Of a stretch of 64,000 bases of DNA, positions 25,221-34,366 are shown piece after piece. The notes under the pieces are model-generated. The model was not told where the DNA came from, did no database searches, and saw only the letters and a list, made by a program, of their open reading frames with translations. Location: assembly GCF_006064855.1 (NCBI RefSeq), contig NZ_CP040754.1, forward strand, positions 1 to 64,000, read 5' to 3'. A program made the position numbers and the translations under genes. This stretch comes from Sulfitobacter sp. BSw21498. GTDB taxonomy: Bacteria; Pseudomonadota; Alphaproteobacteria; Rhodobacterales; Rhodobacteraceae. How positions within the stretch are numbered: position 1 is the stretch's first letter; each line of letters starts with the position of its first letter.

Positions 25221-27149
25221 ATGATTATTCCAGATAACGAGACCGCCGTCGACCTGATCTACTCTGAGGCCGTCTCCGCGACGGTCGCCAAAGTGATCAG
25301 AGACTCGGGGACCGAACCTCTCACAGTCGGCGTCCATGGGGATTGGGGCGCGGGAAAGTCGAGCGTTTTGCTCATGCTCGAGGACGCGTTCTCGAATGAT
25401 GATCGCACTTCGGTCATTCGGTTCAATGGCTGGCTGTTTCAGGGCCTCGAAGACGCCAAAACCGTAGTCATCGAAACGATCGTCGAACAATTGCTACGGG
25501 ATCGCGCGCTCACGACCAAGCTGAAGGACGCATCAAAGAGGCTGCTGAAGCGCGTTGATCTCATGAAGGTCGCGTCCAAGGCGGGTGGCTTCGCCTTGAC
25601 CGGGCTCACGGGGATCCCGTCCCCGGACATGCTCGGCGGACTCATGAAACAGGGAAAATCGCTTCTCGCAGGAGGCGCAAGTCTGACGGTTGGCGACATG
25701 ACGGGCTACGTCAAAGAAGTCACAGACTGCCTCAACGACCCTGATGCCGAAACATTACCTGCCCACATTCATGCGTTCAGGTCGGAATTCGAGGAGTTGC
25801 TCGCGGCGGCAGATATAGATCGCCTCGTTGTTGTCGTGGATGATCTTGACAGATGCCTTCCCGCGACCGCAATAGAGACGCTTGAGGCGATACGCCTTTT
25901 CCTGTTCGTGCCCGGAGCGGCATTTGTCATCGCCGCCGACGAGGGGATGATCGAATACGCCGTTAGGTCTCATTTTCCGGACTTGCCTCTGTCGTCTGGC
26001 CCGTCGACCTACGCTCGAAATTATCTCGAAAAGCTCATTCAGGTCCCGTTCCGTTTGCCGCCGTTGGGATACGTCGAGACCAAGATATATTTGACCCTCC
26101 TTGTGGCTGGGAGCTCCCTCGATACCGGTTCGGTCCAATTCAAGACGTTGCTAGAACTCGGTCGTGAAGCGTTGAGGCGCCCTTGGGACGGGAACGGGTT
26201 GAGCCGGGGCGCGATCGAAGAGCGGCTCGGCACGGTCTCCGCGGAGCTGGAGAACGCGCTTATTTTGGCAGATCAACTCGCGTTGCCACTGGCCGAAGGG
26301 GCTCAAGGTAATCCCAGACAGATCAAGAGGTTTTTGAACACACTCAATCTCCGCCTCGCTATCGCAGACGCACGTGGGATCGGAGAAGATGTAAATCCCG
26401 CTGTCCTTGCCAAACTGATGCTCGCAGAACGCTTTAAGGCAGATTTCTTCGAGCGTCTGGAGGCAGAGGCCGCTGTCAGCGGTTCCTCGAAGACAGTCGC
26501 AGACCTCGAAGAAATCTTACGCAAGGAACCTGAGGAGTCTGACAAAGCCAAGAAGCCGGCGTCGGCCAAGAGCCGGGATCGGACCGAAAAAACAACTGAC
26601 GACGACCTTCTTGCGAGTGAATGGGTCAGACGATGGGCTCTGGTTGCTCCAGCGCTAGCGGATGAGGATTTGCGTCCTTATTTGTTCGTGTCTCGTGATC
26701 GCAAGGCGTTGTTCACCGCAGGCTCAAATCTGGCGTTGAAAGAGGACTGGATCGAGAAACTTTGCGGCAGCACCCTTGGCGCACGCGCTGCGGCTGTTGA
26801 AATCGCAAAACTCACACCGGGAGAGATCGAGCAAATTTTCGACGTGGTCGCCGCAAGGATCAGGGCTGCGACGGATCTAAAGAAGCGACCCGATGGTATT
26901 GAGGGCCTAATGGAGCTTTGCAAGATATCTGCCAATCTCCAAACCCCGACGGTTCGCCTCCTCGCCGACCTGCCAAGCGGTCAGCTGGGGCCTTGGGCGG
27001 CAACCGGTTGGGAAAAAATCTTCACCGGTGCGGAGGCCAATCGCGAATTTACCAAGATCAAAGAGGCCTGGGCCAAACTTGACGAAAATAAACCACTGCA
27101 ACTAGCAGCAGGTGGTGGACGAAGTTTCCGTGGCAAGGGGGCAAGATAA
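25221..27149 (+). CDS. qatA: QatA, KAP-family P-loop ATPase of the Qat anti-phage system
   Basis: 642 residues. It has Walker A 'HGDWGAGKSS' (~39-48), the KAP 'VIRFNGWLFQG' segment (~73-83) and Walker B 'VVVVDDLDRC' (~202-211). Between the Walker motifs lies a hydrophobic stretch ('GGFALTGLTGIPSP', ~113-126) of the type inserted in KAP NTPases. QatA is the ATPase of the four-gene QatABCD defence system. It overlaps qatB by one base (TAATG). The ribosome site is weak, so the gap at 25097-25220 presumably holds its promoter. C-terminal ~200 residues are Lys/Glu-rich. Confidence 0.95.
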   Translation: MIIPDNETAVDLIYSEAVSATVAKVIRDSGTEPLTVGVHGDWGAGKSSVLLMLEDAFSNDDRTSVIRFNGWLFQGLEDAKTVVIETIVEQLLRDRALTTKLKDASKRLLKRVDLMKVASKAGGFALTGLTGIPSPDMLGGLMKQGKSLLAGGASLTVGDMTGYVKEVTDCLNDPDAETLPAHIHAFRSEFEELLAAADIDRLVVVVDDLDRCLPATAIETLEAIRLFLFVPGAAFVIAADEGMIEYAVRSHFPDLPLSSGPSTYARNYLEKLIQVPFRLPPLGYVETKIYLTLLVAGSSLDTGSVQFKTLLELGREALRRPWDGNGLSRGAIEERLGTVSAELENALILADQLALPLAEGAQGNPRQIKRFLNTLNLRLAIADARGIGEDVNPAVLAKLMLAERFKADFFERLEAEAAVSGSSKTVADLEEILRKEPEESDKAKKPASAKSRDRTEKTTDDDLLASEWVRRWALVAPALADEDLRPYLFVSRDRKALFTAGSNLALKEDWIEKLCGSTLGARAAAVEIAKLTPGEIEQIFDVVAARIRAATDLKKRPDGIEGLMELCKISANLQTPTVRLLADLPSGQLGPWAATGWEKIFTGAEANREFTKIKEAWAKLDENKPLQLAAGGGRSFRGKGAR

Positions 27150-28015
27150 TGGGAACGTCGAGTTCATATGGTGGCCCATCATCCGGCCTTGTCCCAGACT
27201 GGGTCGATGGTGTCGATTCGGGTATGGGGGGAGACGCGACCGATCAAGACGGAGGCGGCGGTTCTGACACCGAAAATCCTACACCGACCGACGGCGATGA
27301 CGCTGGCACGCCACAGACGTTGCCCGCTGTAGCGCCTCCCGGCGGCAAGTTCGCCTATCCTCGGGGACAGTTCACCCGATTTACCAATGGGGGCGGGAAC
27401 AAGTCTCTCGGACGCGCACTAAAGGGTTACGTCAGCGCCGCGGGGGGCGGTGCCGGGGCCACGCGGCGAATGCCGCACTCAACTCGGGTAGCATCCGGTG
27501 TCGCCGGGCTCGCGAGCGCGGTCGCGACTGACGGTGCCGAGGCGGCACTAGCCCGATTTAATCTTCAAGACCTCGCAGGCCGTCCCGCCGTAGAGGTCCT
27601 CGAGGCCGTGGCGGAGGTCATCTGTCCTGATGGTGGAACGATTGATGAGTCGATCGCTCGCGACGCGATGCTCGAAGCAATCGCAGAGGTTGCAGAAGAT
27701 GATCCCGGCGCGTTTGATGAGCTATCTACGGATCAACTCGACGAATTCCTATGTGACGTGATCACCCGAAGCATTGTGACAAAGGTTCTCAACGAGATTG
27801 GGACGAACGCGTTGCACGGGTCAGCGTCTGATGCCGATTTTCGAGAGGCTGAGCGGATTACCCGAGATTTTACGCAGGGGAGGGTGAGGGATGCGCTCGG
27901 GAACAGGTTCGATGCTGGATCACGTCCGACGCAATCCGAAATTGATAGAAGCATTTCTGATGTCTATGCCGATACATTCGACATGCTAGGCGCAGTTCTG
28001 GAGACCATGCAATGA
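27149..28015 (+). CDS. qatB: QatB, Qat anti-phage system subunit
   Basis: 288 residues starting 'MGTSSSYGGPSSGLVPDWVDG', the characteristic QatB head. A low-complexity Asp/Gly-rich stretch (~25-55) precedes 'GRALKGYVSAAGGGAGATRRM' and a helical C-terminal region. No enzyme motif was seen, and QatB function is not established. The gene overlaps both neighbours (TAATG with qatA, ATGA with qatC), so the operon is tightly coupled. Confidence 0.93.
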   Translation: MGTSSSYGGPSSGLVPDWVDGVDSGMGGDATDQDGGGGSDTENPTPTDGDDAGTPQTLPAVAPPGGKFAYPRGQFTRFTNGGGNKSLGRALKGYVSAAGGGAGATRRMPHSTRVASGVAGLASAVATDGAEAALARFNLQDLAGRPAVEVLEAVAEVICPDGGTIDESIARDAMLEAIAEVAEDDPGAFDELSTDQLDEFLCDVITRSIVTKVLNEIGTNALHGSASDADFREAERITRDFTQGRVRDALGNRFDAGSRPTQSEIDRSISDVYADTFDMLGAVLETMQ

Positions 28016-29352
28016 GACGTAATATCTTTGTACGCCTAGGCCATCAGGACGACGAACCTGCTCAAGACACCGCTGATATCATCATCGATATGATCGATAG
28101 TTTTGGTGATCTCGACAGGGGGTTGGGCCAGCTATTGGAACGACTCTTCAAGTTAGGCGCGACACCGAGCGAAGCTGCGGTCGATTTAATGATCGTCGCG
28201 ACCGCAGTATATGCGGCCGACACCGGCGTCTCGCGGGAACGGTACGCCGATGACGGCTGGACGCGTATGATTGATCTCAACGTCGCAGTGTCGGAACCAG
28301 GCCTCTGGCGGAAACAGCAGGACCATTTATCCAGAATGCTTCAATTCTTGACTGGTGATCATTGGGGTTTCACGTTTCGCGATCGACCAAACGACCTCCA
28401 ATCCTTCACGAAGCAACCTGAGGAGATGGATCTTACGGACTTTACGCAAGTGAGTCTGTTCTCTGGCGGATTGGACAGCCTCATCGGGGCGATCGACCTC
28501 CTGGCTTCGGGACAGCGACCGCTCCTGGTCAGCCACTACTGGGACGGAGAGGCATCAAGTGCGCAACGGCAACTACTCGAAGTATTGAAGGACCGTCACG
28601 GCGATGCCTTCGAATCTGTCCGGGCCTATATAGGATTCCGGAAGTCGGACTTTGCAGAGGCCGGGAGCGACAACAACCAAAGGGCGCGATCCTTCCTCTT
28701 CTACAGCCTCGCCGTGGTTGCGGCCGACGCGGTCGCCTCTACCAACAAGGTGCTTATCCCCGAAAACGGTTTGATCGCCCTCAATGTGCCTATGGATGCC
28801 CATCGGCTCGGATCACTGAGCACGCGCACGGCCCACCCGCATTTCATTCGGTCGATGTCCGAATTGGTAAATGCTCTGGGCGTCGACGTGACATTGGAAA
28901 ACCCTTATCGATTCAAGACGAAGGGGGAGATGGCCAGACAGTGTTTGGATCGCGACCTGCTTGCCGAGTTGGCACCCGCCTCGATGTCATGTTCCCATCC
29001 GGCACAAGTGCGATTTGAGAGCGCACCTCCCCAGCACTGTGGTCGTTGCGTCCCGTGCCTGATCCGTCGCGCGTCGCTCGCTGCTGGGCTCGATGAAGCG
29101 GATACAACTACCTATTTTCTCGATGATCTTAAGAAAGGGGTCTTGAACTCGAAATCGGCGGACGGGAAGAACATCAGATCCTTCATGTTTGCTGCCGAAA
29201 ACCTGCGGAAAAATCCAAGCCGGGCAAGGTTTCTAGTGCAAAAACCTGGGCCGCTGGGCCGCGATGATCTGGACGCTTACGTCGACGTGTATCGCCGGGG
29301 CATGAATGAAGTCTCGGAGATCCTTAAGGGTGTTAGGACGAAGCATGTCTGA
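28012..29352 (+). CDS. qatC: QatC, QueC-like nucleotide-modifying enzyme
   Basis: 446 residues. The PP-loop 'LFSGGLDSLIG' near residue 149 is the ATP-pyrophosphatase motif of QueC (7-cyano-7-deazaguanine synthase). A four-Cys cluster, Cys in 'CSHPAQV' (~326) and 'HCGRCVPC' (~343-350), matches the QueC zinc site. QatC is required for Qat defence; whether it modifies nucleic acid or protein in this system is not settled. Its ATG overlaps the qatB stop. The N-terminal ~140 residues are extra relative to QueC. Confidence 0.95.
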   Translation: MRRNIFVRLGHQDDEPAQDTADIIIDMIDSFGDLDRGLGQLLERLFKLGATPSEAAVDLMIVATAVYAADTGVSRERYADDGWTRMIDLNVAVSEPGLWRKQQDHLSRMLQFLTGDHWGFTFRDRPNDLQSFTKQPEEMDLTDFTQVSLFSGGLDSLIGAIDLLASGQRPLLVSHYWDGEASSAQRQLLEVLKDRHGDAFESVRAYIGFRKSDFAEAGSDNNQRARSFLFYSLAVVAADAVASTNKVLIPENGLIALNVPMDAHRLGSLSTRTAHPHFIRSMSELVNALGVDVTLENPYRFKTKGEMARQCLDRDLLAELAPASMSCSHPAQVRFESAPPQHCGRCVPCLIRRASLAAGLDEADTTTYFLDDLKKGVLNSKSADGKNIRSFMFAAENLRKNPSRARFLVQKPGPLGRDDLDAYVDVYRRGMNEVSEILKGVRTKHV

Positions 29353-30103
29353 TGAGGATGCGTCCGGTCCCGTCGACTTTCATTGTCATCTCGATCTCTG
29401 TCAGGACATGCGGGCGGCATATACGCGCTGTGAGTCCGCTCGGTGCTTCACACTCGCGGTCACCACGACACCGAAAGCGTTTGCCCGGAATAAGAGCATG
29501 GCGCGTGATAGTCACTTTGTACGCGCCGCCCTCGGCATACACCCGCAGTTGGTCGCTGAGAGGGCGTCGGAACTCTCCCTCTTCGAAGAGCTCGCGTCCT
29601 CGACCAGGTTTATAGGCGAAGTTGGCCTCGATGCCGGCCGCCGGTTCTATCCATCCTTCGAACGCCAGAAGCTGGTGTTCGAAAGCGTGTTGGCGCTGTG
29701 TACGAGGCTCGGCGATAAGGTCATTAGTATTCACAGTGTCCGGACTGCCAAACAGGTTCTTGACGTCGTCGAACGGACAGGCGCGTATCGCACCTGTGTC
29801 CCGGTGCTTCACTGGTTTAACGCGTCTGAATCAGAGATCAGGCGTGCTCTCGAACTGGGCTGCTATTTTTCTGTCAACGAGCAGATGTTGCAGTCTCCGA
29901 GGGGGCGGATCCTGCTTGATACCGTCCCTATCGAACGCGTCCTCACTGAAACGGATGCCCCATTCCAGTCCGATGAGTTTGGCGGCAGATATCCGGGTGA
30001 CGTCACTGGAGCCATCCGATTGATTGCAGATGCATATGGCGAGGATCACGCGGTGACCTCAGATCGGATCAGACGAACGGCAAAGCAGCTGTTGACCGGT
30101 TGA
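29345..30103 (+). CDS. qatD: QatD, TatD-family metal-dependent nuclease
   Basis: The ATG at 29345 (MSDEDASGPVDF) overlaps the qatC stop by eight bases; the longer frame starts inside qatC without a ribosome site. About 252 residues with TatD features: 'DFHCHLDL' metal-binding HxH (~11-18), 'FIGEVGLD' Glu, 'VISIHSVR' His, 'VLHWFNAS', and 'LTETDAPF' Asp (~200). TatD enzymes are metal-dependent DNases. It is the last gene of qatABCD. Confidence 0.93.
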   Translation: MSDEDASGPVDFHCHLDLCQDMRAAYTRCESARCFTLAVTTTPKAFARNKSMARDSHFVRAALGIHPQLVAERASELSLFEELASSTRFIGEVGLDAGRRFYPSFERQKLVFESVLALCTRLGDKVISIHSVRTAKQVLDVVERTGAYRTCVPVLHWFNASESEIRRALELGCYFSVNEQMLQSPRGRILLDTVPIERVLTETDAPFQSDEFGGRYPGDVTGAIRLIADAYGEDHAVTSDRIRRTAKQLLTG

Positions 30104-30204
30104 TCGCGTTCGGCGTAGGGCATTTTCGCAACCCCAAGGGACAGATGGCATTCAGAAAGTGAACTTTGATAGATGCCGGCCGGAGCAGGAATGGAGGAAG
30201 CGGC

Positions 30205-31761
30205 ATGTCTTCTGACAATATCAAACAACTGTACAACTTGCGGGAAAACGATCCTCAAAAAGCGATTGAGCTCGCGCGTGTTCCGGGTCCCGGACCGGGA
30301 GAGAGGGAGGCCGCAGCAGTTGTCCTCGTCGATTGCGGTGACGCCGTCGGTGACTTTGCCTCTGTGAGCCAAGGCGTCGAGATCTTTAACGAGCTTGTGG
30401 AATCTGGTGGGTCCGATGCGGCTCTCTCTTACAATCTCGCAAATGCCTTGCAAGTACGTGCCCGGCTAGCATATGGGCCCGTATCTCCGATCTCAGGCCA
30501 GGCTTTCGAAGACAGTTTTCGGGCAAGAGTTCGGTTCGGAGAGGTGTTGCGCGATGGCATAGCATCTCCGGAGCTAAAATCTCAAGCGCTGACAAATATA
30601 GGTATTCTTCTATTGGATACATCTCGTTGGGTCGAAGGCCTGGATTGCTTTCAGCGAGCGCTCGAGGCGCTGCCACGGAACGGTGTCGCAGCATATCAAG
30701 AAATGCGGCATTCAATGGGACTGGCCGGGCTCTTTCACCGACAGCACGAGACTTATCAAACCTACTGTCACATTGATACGCTCCTCCAGCGTATACGTCG
30801 GCTCTCCGACGTCGTGTTCTCAAACCAGGACGTAATCATCGATTTTTCCGGGAGGGACGTATTGCGAACTGTGATCGACGCCGCGAACGATGCCGCGAAG
30901 ATCGAGTCTGTCCCTCGAAAGGCGATTGAAAATCGCTATTTCGCATTCATTGACGCGGAGGGATTGGCGCTGTCGCTCTGTTGCAGCGTCGAAGAGTACG
31001 AAGCCGGTCGGTTCGATTTGTTGACGATTCCGTCGATAAGGGCAAAGGAGTCGGATGAGCACTGTGTCCCAGAAGTTTTCGCTATGATTAATGTGATGAA
31101 ATCAGACTACGCGTTCGCGCGGCAAGTTTACTATGACGTCAGAGAGTATGATGTGGAGACGCCATATTTGGAGACGACCTCTCACGCGGACACTTTAGAC
31201 TACGCCGTCTACGGTGTCCGTTATTCGGCTCTGACGAGTGCGCAACGCATCGCGTTCGACCTACTCGACAAGATCGCCGTCGCCCTGGCGTGCTATCTTG
31301 GACTGAAGAAAGCATACAAGTCGAGCTTTGCGGACGTTTGGGGTAGGACTGGAAAGGGCGGAATCTTCCAGCTGCACGATGAGATATCCGCCCATCTAAG
31401 AGCTGGTAATCCCGGCTTGATCGCGCTGTTTAACATCTACCATGACATCTCGAAGGATGAGAGCCGCGGAGATGGATTCATGCAGGCCCACAAGAGCTAC
31501 AGGAACAGCTCGACGCATCGCTTCTCCGTCTTCCATGATGACATGTTTTCCGAAGACACGTCCTCTGCCTCCTTGGCGGTTGATCATACGCATCTAAACA
31601 GGTTTGATCGCCTAACCCTCGATTCACTGAAACTCGCACGCGCGGCCCTTTTCTACTTCGTGGATACGATCAACTTTGCCGAGGGCGCGCATCGAGACAG
31701 AGAAGGCGCTATAGTCCTCTCTTCGAAAGTTCCCGATCATGACTACATTCGAGGTCGATAG
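30205..31761 (+). CDS. LA2681-like HEPN domain protein
   Basis: The ATG at 30205 (MSSDNIKQLYN) has GGAGG 7 bases upstream. 518 residues: an N-terminal helical TPR-like region ('LSYNLANALQVRARL', 'LKSQALTNIGILLLDTSRWVEGLDCFQRALEAL') followed by a C-terminal HEPN domain of the LA2681 type. The HEPN RNase motif RNxxxH is visible as 'YRNSSTHRF' (Arg ~433, His ~438). HEPN proteins of this group are predicted RNases in toxin-antitoxin or abortive defence. It follows qatD by about 100 bases on the same strand, a placement that suggests an accessory or separate abortive module. Confidence 0.85.
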   Translation: MSSDNIKQLYNLRENDPQKAIELARVPGPGPGEREAAAVVLVDCGDAVGDFASVSQGVEIFNELVESGGSDAALSYNLANALQVRARLAYGPVSPISGQAFEDSFRARVRFGEVLRDGIASPELKSQALTNIGILLLDTSRWVEGLDCFQRALEALPRNGVAAYQEMRHSMGLAGLFHRQHETYQTYCHIDTLLQRIRRLSDVVFSNQDVIIDFSGRDVLRTVIDAANDAAKIESVPRKAIENRYFAFIDAEGLALSLCCSVEEYEAGRFDLLTIPSIRAKESDEHCVPEVFAMINVMKSDYAFARQVYYDVREYDVETPYLETTSHADTLDYAVYGVRYSALTSAQRIAFDLLDKIAVALACYLGLKKAYKSSFADVWGRTGKGGIFQLHDEISAHLRAGNPGLIALFNIYHDISKDESRGDGFMQAHKSYRNSSTHRFSVFHDDMFSEDTSSASLAVDHTHLNRFDRLTLDSLKLARAALFYFVDTINFAEGAHRDREGAIVLSSKVPDHDYIRGR

Positions 31762-31871
31762 CGGGCTTTAATAGATCGTCGCCAACTGCACGCCGTTGGC
31801 ATCCACGCCTCCAGGTGGCCCAATCTATTCTCGTACCTTCCAAAACAAGTCGCGATCGCGTGTCCGTCTGG

Positions 31872-32459
31872 TCATGTACCTTCCGGCAGATCCGGCCAGC
31901 GACGAATAACCGCGTCCCTGACTTCAGTCTGCACCGGCTCTGGCGCACGACGAACATACTCCAACGCGACTATGAGATTTTCTACTGGCAGCGTTTCGAG
32001 AAAACGTATCGCCGCGTCGACTGAGAAGGGTTCGTCCCGCACATCCGCGAAGTTGCTTGCAAGCGCGGTCCAGATCGCTGCGTCGAACTCTGAATTCTCC
32101 AACCACGCACGCACCGTACGAACTGTTTCCGGGTGACGTTCCATCGCACGTTCGCTCACGTCGCCGGACAATAAGTCCGCGAAACCGACGCCGTTAACGT
32201 GCAGCATTCCCTCGCGAACTCGAAGATTCTCCTTGGCTGCGCCAAGATCTTTGAAATTGCTTGTCGCGACGAAGGTTGGGCAAAGGGCTCCGTTGCCTTC
32301 GTTGATCACCAGGGTCAGACGTGGTGTCGGTCCGTCCTTTCCGGAGATTCGGCTGAATTCGATGGGCACCATCGGTCCGGTGGGCTCAAAAGCGTCAGAA
32401 ATTTCAAGAGATCTAGGGTCCCATTGAAGGGAGCCCCATGCCAAAATACAGATCTTCAT
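31872..32459 (-). CDS. GGCT-fold (gamma-glutamylcyclotransferase-like) protein
   Basis: 195 residues starting 'MKICILAWGSLQWDPRSL', the strand-GSL signature of the gamma-glutamylcyclotransferase-like fold. This is followed by 'PIEFSRISGKDGPTPRLTLVI', and 'AAIWTALASNF' is typical of the same group. The catalytic Glu typical of ChaC/GGCT is not evident, so substrate and even activity are uncertain. It points toward the HEPN gene (convergent). Similar proteins occur as single genes in defence or stress islands. Confidence 0.7.
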   Translation of the reverse strand: MKICILAWGSLQWDPRSLEISDAFEPTGPMVPIEFSRISGKDGPTPRLTLVINEGNGALCPTFVATSNFKDLGAAKENLRVREGMLHVNGVGFADLLSGDVSERAMERHPETVRTVRAWLENSEFDAAIWTALASNFADVRDEPFSVDAAIRFLETLPVENLIVALEYVRRAPEPVQTEVRDAVIRRWPDLPEGT

Positions 32460-32690
32460 ACACGTGCCCTATAAGGAAGTTAGTCGAACGGTTGTGACAC
32501 AGATCATCGCGGAAACCACGTGGCTTAAGCAAAGAAAAGTACCTCGTACACCGGAGGCATGTGTGAAAGACCACCTTCGGCGCCAGTAACGTTGAGACCA
32601 GTGCAATATTGCGGATAGGGATATCATCGGTACTCTTGCTAATTGCCTTGTCTGGATAAGCTTAGACTGAAAATTGAGCAAAACAGGAGG

Positions 32691-33266
32691 TTACGCGACA
32701 TTCTTTCGACGCATGTTCTTCGATGCCCGCACCGCGTCAGTTACACCAACTCGATATTGATAAAGTTGCCAGCTAACTTGGTATTCATCCTCAATCTGGG
32801 CTCTTGAATACCTATTCATAACCATGAAAACTGTTGCCTTTTTGGGTAACAGAAGTGTCGCACCGAACCACTTGGCCTCTTCTTCAATATTGCGATCAAA
32901 GGCGCGCTCGCCGTTCTCTTTGATTGGAACGTCCATGTCGTGTCCTAAGATGACGTGAGCAAGCTCGTGGGCCAAATCTGAATTCTGTCGGCGTGGGTGA
33001 TTAAAATCGTTGTGATGGATTTCCCTGTAGCTACCGTCAGAGATGATCAACCCCGAGAAGGGATCATCGGGATGGCTGGCCCAGTAATTTGGAATCTCTG
33101 GTGGAAGGCAGCTGTTTTTCTTAATCCCAAATATTGGAACGCCCAGATGTTTGGCGAGTTTTCTCGGACACAGGGGCGCATGTGGCTCGAGGTTCAGTTC
33201 ACCTCGAAACTCTTCGGCGTATCGCTCTGCCTCTGCCTTGAATCCGTGCTTAAACTTGTGCGCCAT
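32691..33266 (-). CDS. ImmA/IrrE-family metallopeptidase
   Basis: 191 residues with 'LAHELAHVILGHD' (HExxH, His ~100 and ~104) and a downstream 'EEEAKWFGATLLLPK', the standard ImmA/IrrE (COG2856) pattern. These proteases cleave or regulate partner repressors. It overlaps the XRE regulator gene by 17 bases, so the pair is translationally coupled. Such pairs act as stress-triggered switches of mobile elements, or as toxin-antitoxin-like pairs. Confidence 0.92.
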   Translation of the reverse strand: MAHKFKHGFKAEAERYAEEFRGELNLEPHAPLCPRKLAKHLGVPIFGIKKNSCLPPEIPNYWASHPDDPFSGLIISDGSYREIHHNDFNHPRRQNSDLAHELAHVILGHDMDVPIKENGERAFDRNIEEEAKWFGATLLLPKKATVFMVMNRYSRAQIEDEYQVSWQLYQYRVGVTDAVRASKNMRRKNVA

Positions 33267-33621
33267 CCGCCCTACGTTTCCTCATGTCTTCATACAGCGT
33301 CTTAATCATCAGTTCCATCGTTTGGGCGTCTTCACCCTTGATGTTCCTGTCGGCCCGCAAGAGTGTTGTGATCTCGGCTAAGGTATCCTTTTGCGATCGT
33401 GTCATCGTTTCGGTCCGATAGAATTGGCTCACATCAAGGCTTGACCACGAGGCGAGTGCCGCGAGGCTATCAACGTCGGGGCGTTTCCCTTGTCCCATGC
33501 GGGTAAGCGTCGAGGCAGACACCTTGGCTTTTTCTGCAACTTTCTTCCAAGATACCTCCCGGTCGCGTCTGATGGCGTCGAGGGCCGCATAGAATCCTTC
33601 AGCATCAAAAAAATTCGACAT
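33250..33621 (-). CDS. XRE-family HTH regulator
   Basis: The start at 33621 (MSNFFDAEGFYAALDAI) has GGGAG upstream. 123 residues, with a helix-turn-helix 'SWKKVAEKAKVSASTLTRMGQGKRPDVDSLAALASW' (~24-60) and a short C-terminal tail. It is the likely repressor partner of the ImmA/IrrE-type protease downstream. The divergent small gene at 33721 starts 99 bases away, so the shared gap may carry its operator. Confidence 0.88.
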   Translation of the reverse strand: MSNFFDAEGFYAALDAIRRDREVSWKKVAEKAKVSASTLTRMGQGKRPDVDSLAALASWSSLDVSQFYRTETMTRSQKDTLAEITTLLRADRNIKGEDAQTMELMIKTLYEDMRKRRADGAQV

Positions 33622-33720
33622 GTGATCTCCCGTTTCACTGTTGCAATATACCGGGAATCGGATATACAGCAATTGCTACCTAGCAACATAACGTCATCCT
33701 AGCAAATGAAAGGAAATCAC

Positions 33721-33933
33721 ATGGCTAAAAAAGGAAGTGGCACTCGTGCCCGAAGCACCATATCTGGACGCTTCGTTACGAAAGCTCATGCAAATCGCAG
33801 TCCACGTACAACAGTGAATGAAAGAGTTGGTGGTGGATCAACTCACGGTGCAACACGTAGTGCTGTCTCGGGCAAGTTTGTTAGCTCTGGATATGGCGCT
33901 CGCAATCCTCGCACAACGATGCGCGACGGATGA
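33721..33933 (+). CDS. Small basic protein with internal repeat
   Basis: A 70-residue, strongly basic protein (start ATG 33721 after GAAAGGA). It contains two copies of an ~24-residue unit: 'RSTISGRFVTKAHANRSPRTTV' and 'RSAVSGKFVSSGYGARNPRTTM'. The '(S)G(R/K)FV...R(S/N)PRTT' pattern occurs in many small proteins of rhizobia and rhodobacteria, sometimes mislabelled as transporters. There is no membrane segment. It could be a nucleic-acid-binding or antitoxin-like protein; function is unknown. Confidence 0.7.
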   Translation: MAKKGSGTRARSTISGRFVTKAHANRSPRTTVNERVGGGSTHGATRSAVSGKFVSSGYGARNPRTTMRDG

Positions 33934-34109
33934 AGTTCGAGGCAATGCGTGAACCGAGCGATGGCAAGGCTGAGGCTTCATCTCCTGCAGCTTTGCCATC
34001 AAGCCTTTGATTTGATCAGGGCAAGAAATGAGCGGTGAAAGTACAAAAACTAGCGCACCACATTGGCCGAGGCTGCATGCCGGTGAATTGCTGCTAGTTA
34101 ATTAGGATT

Positions 34110-34343
34110 TTGACAATTAAGAAGAGTGAGGCAGAGCCCGTGATCAGGCACCTGTGCCATGTTTGGGGGGATGAAGTCGACATTCCTCGTGCGGCAGAAA
34201 GCGAACCAAGTTTTCTCACTTTCAAGTCTTGGCTGGATCAAAAGGGATACGGCCACTACCTGAACTTTCGCTCCGTTCGTGGCGCGTCAGCTGACGCCGA
34301 GCTCTGGTTTGATGAAGAGTTTAAGCAGCAATGGCGAAACTAG
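34110..34343 (+). CDS. Small hypothetical protein (77 aa)
   Basis: A 77-residue frame with a TTG start; a GTG at 34140 preceded by GAGG is an alternative. The C-terminal part ('FKSWLDQKGYGHYLNFRS' then 'ELWFDEEFKQQWRN') looks like a real conserved fold, with aromatic residues spaced on helices. I recall similar short plasmid proteins but no named family. The start is uncertain. Confidence 0.55.
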   Translation: MTIKKSEAEPVIRHLCHVWGDEVDIPRAAESEPSFLTFKSWLDQKGYGHYLNFRSVRGASADAELWFDEEFKQQWRN

Positions 34344-34366
34344 AAAACGACAGAGCGTATCGATAT

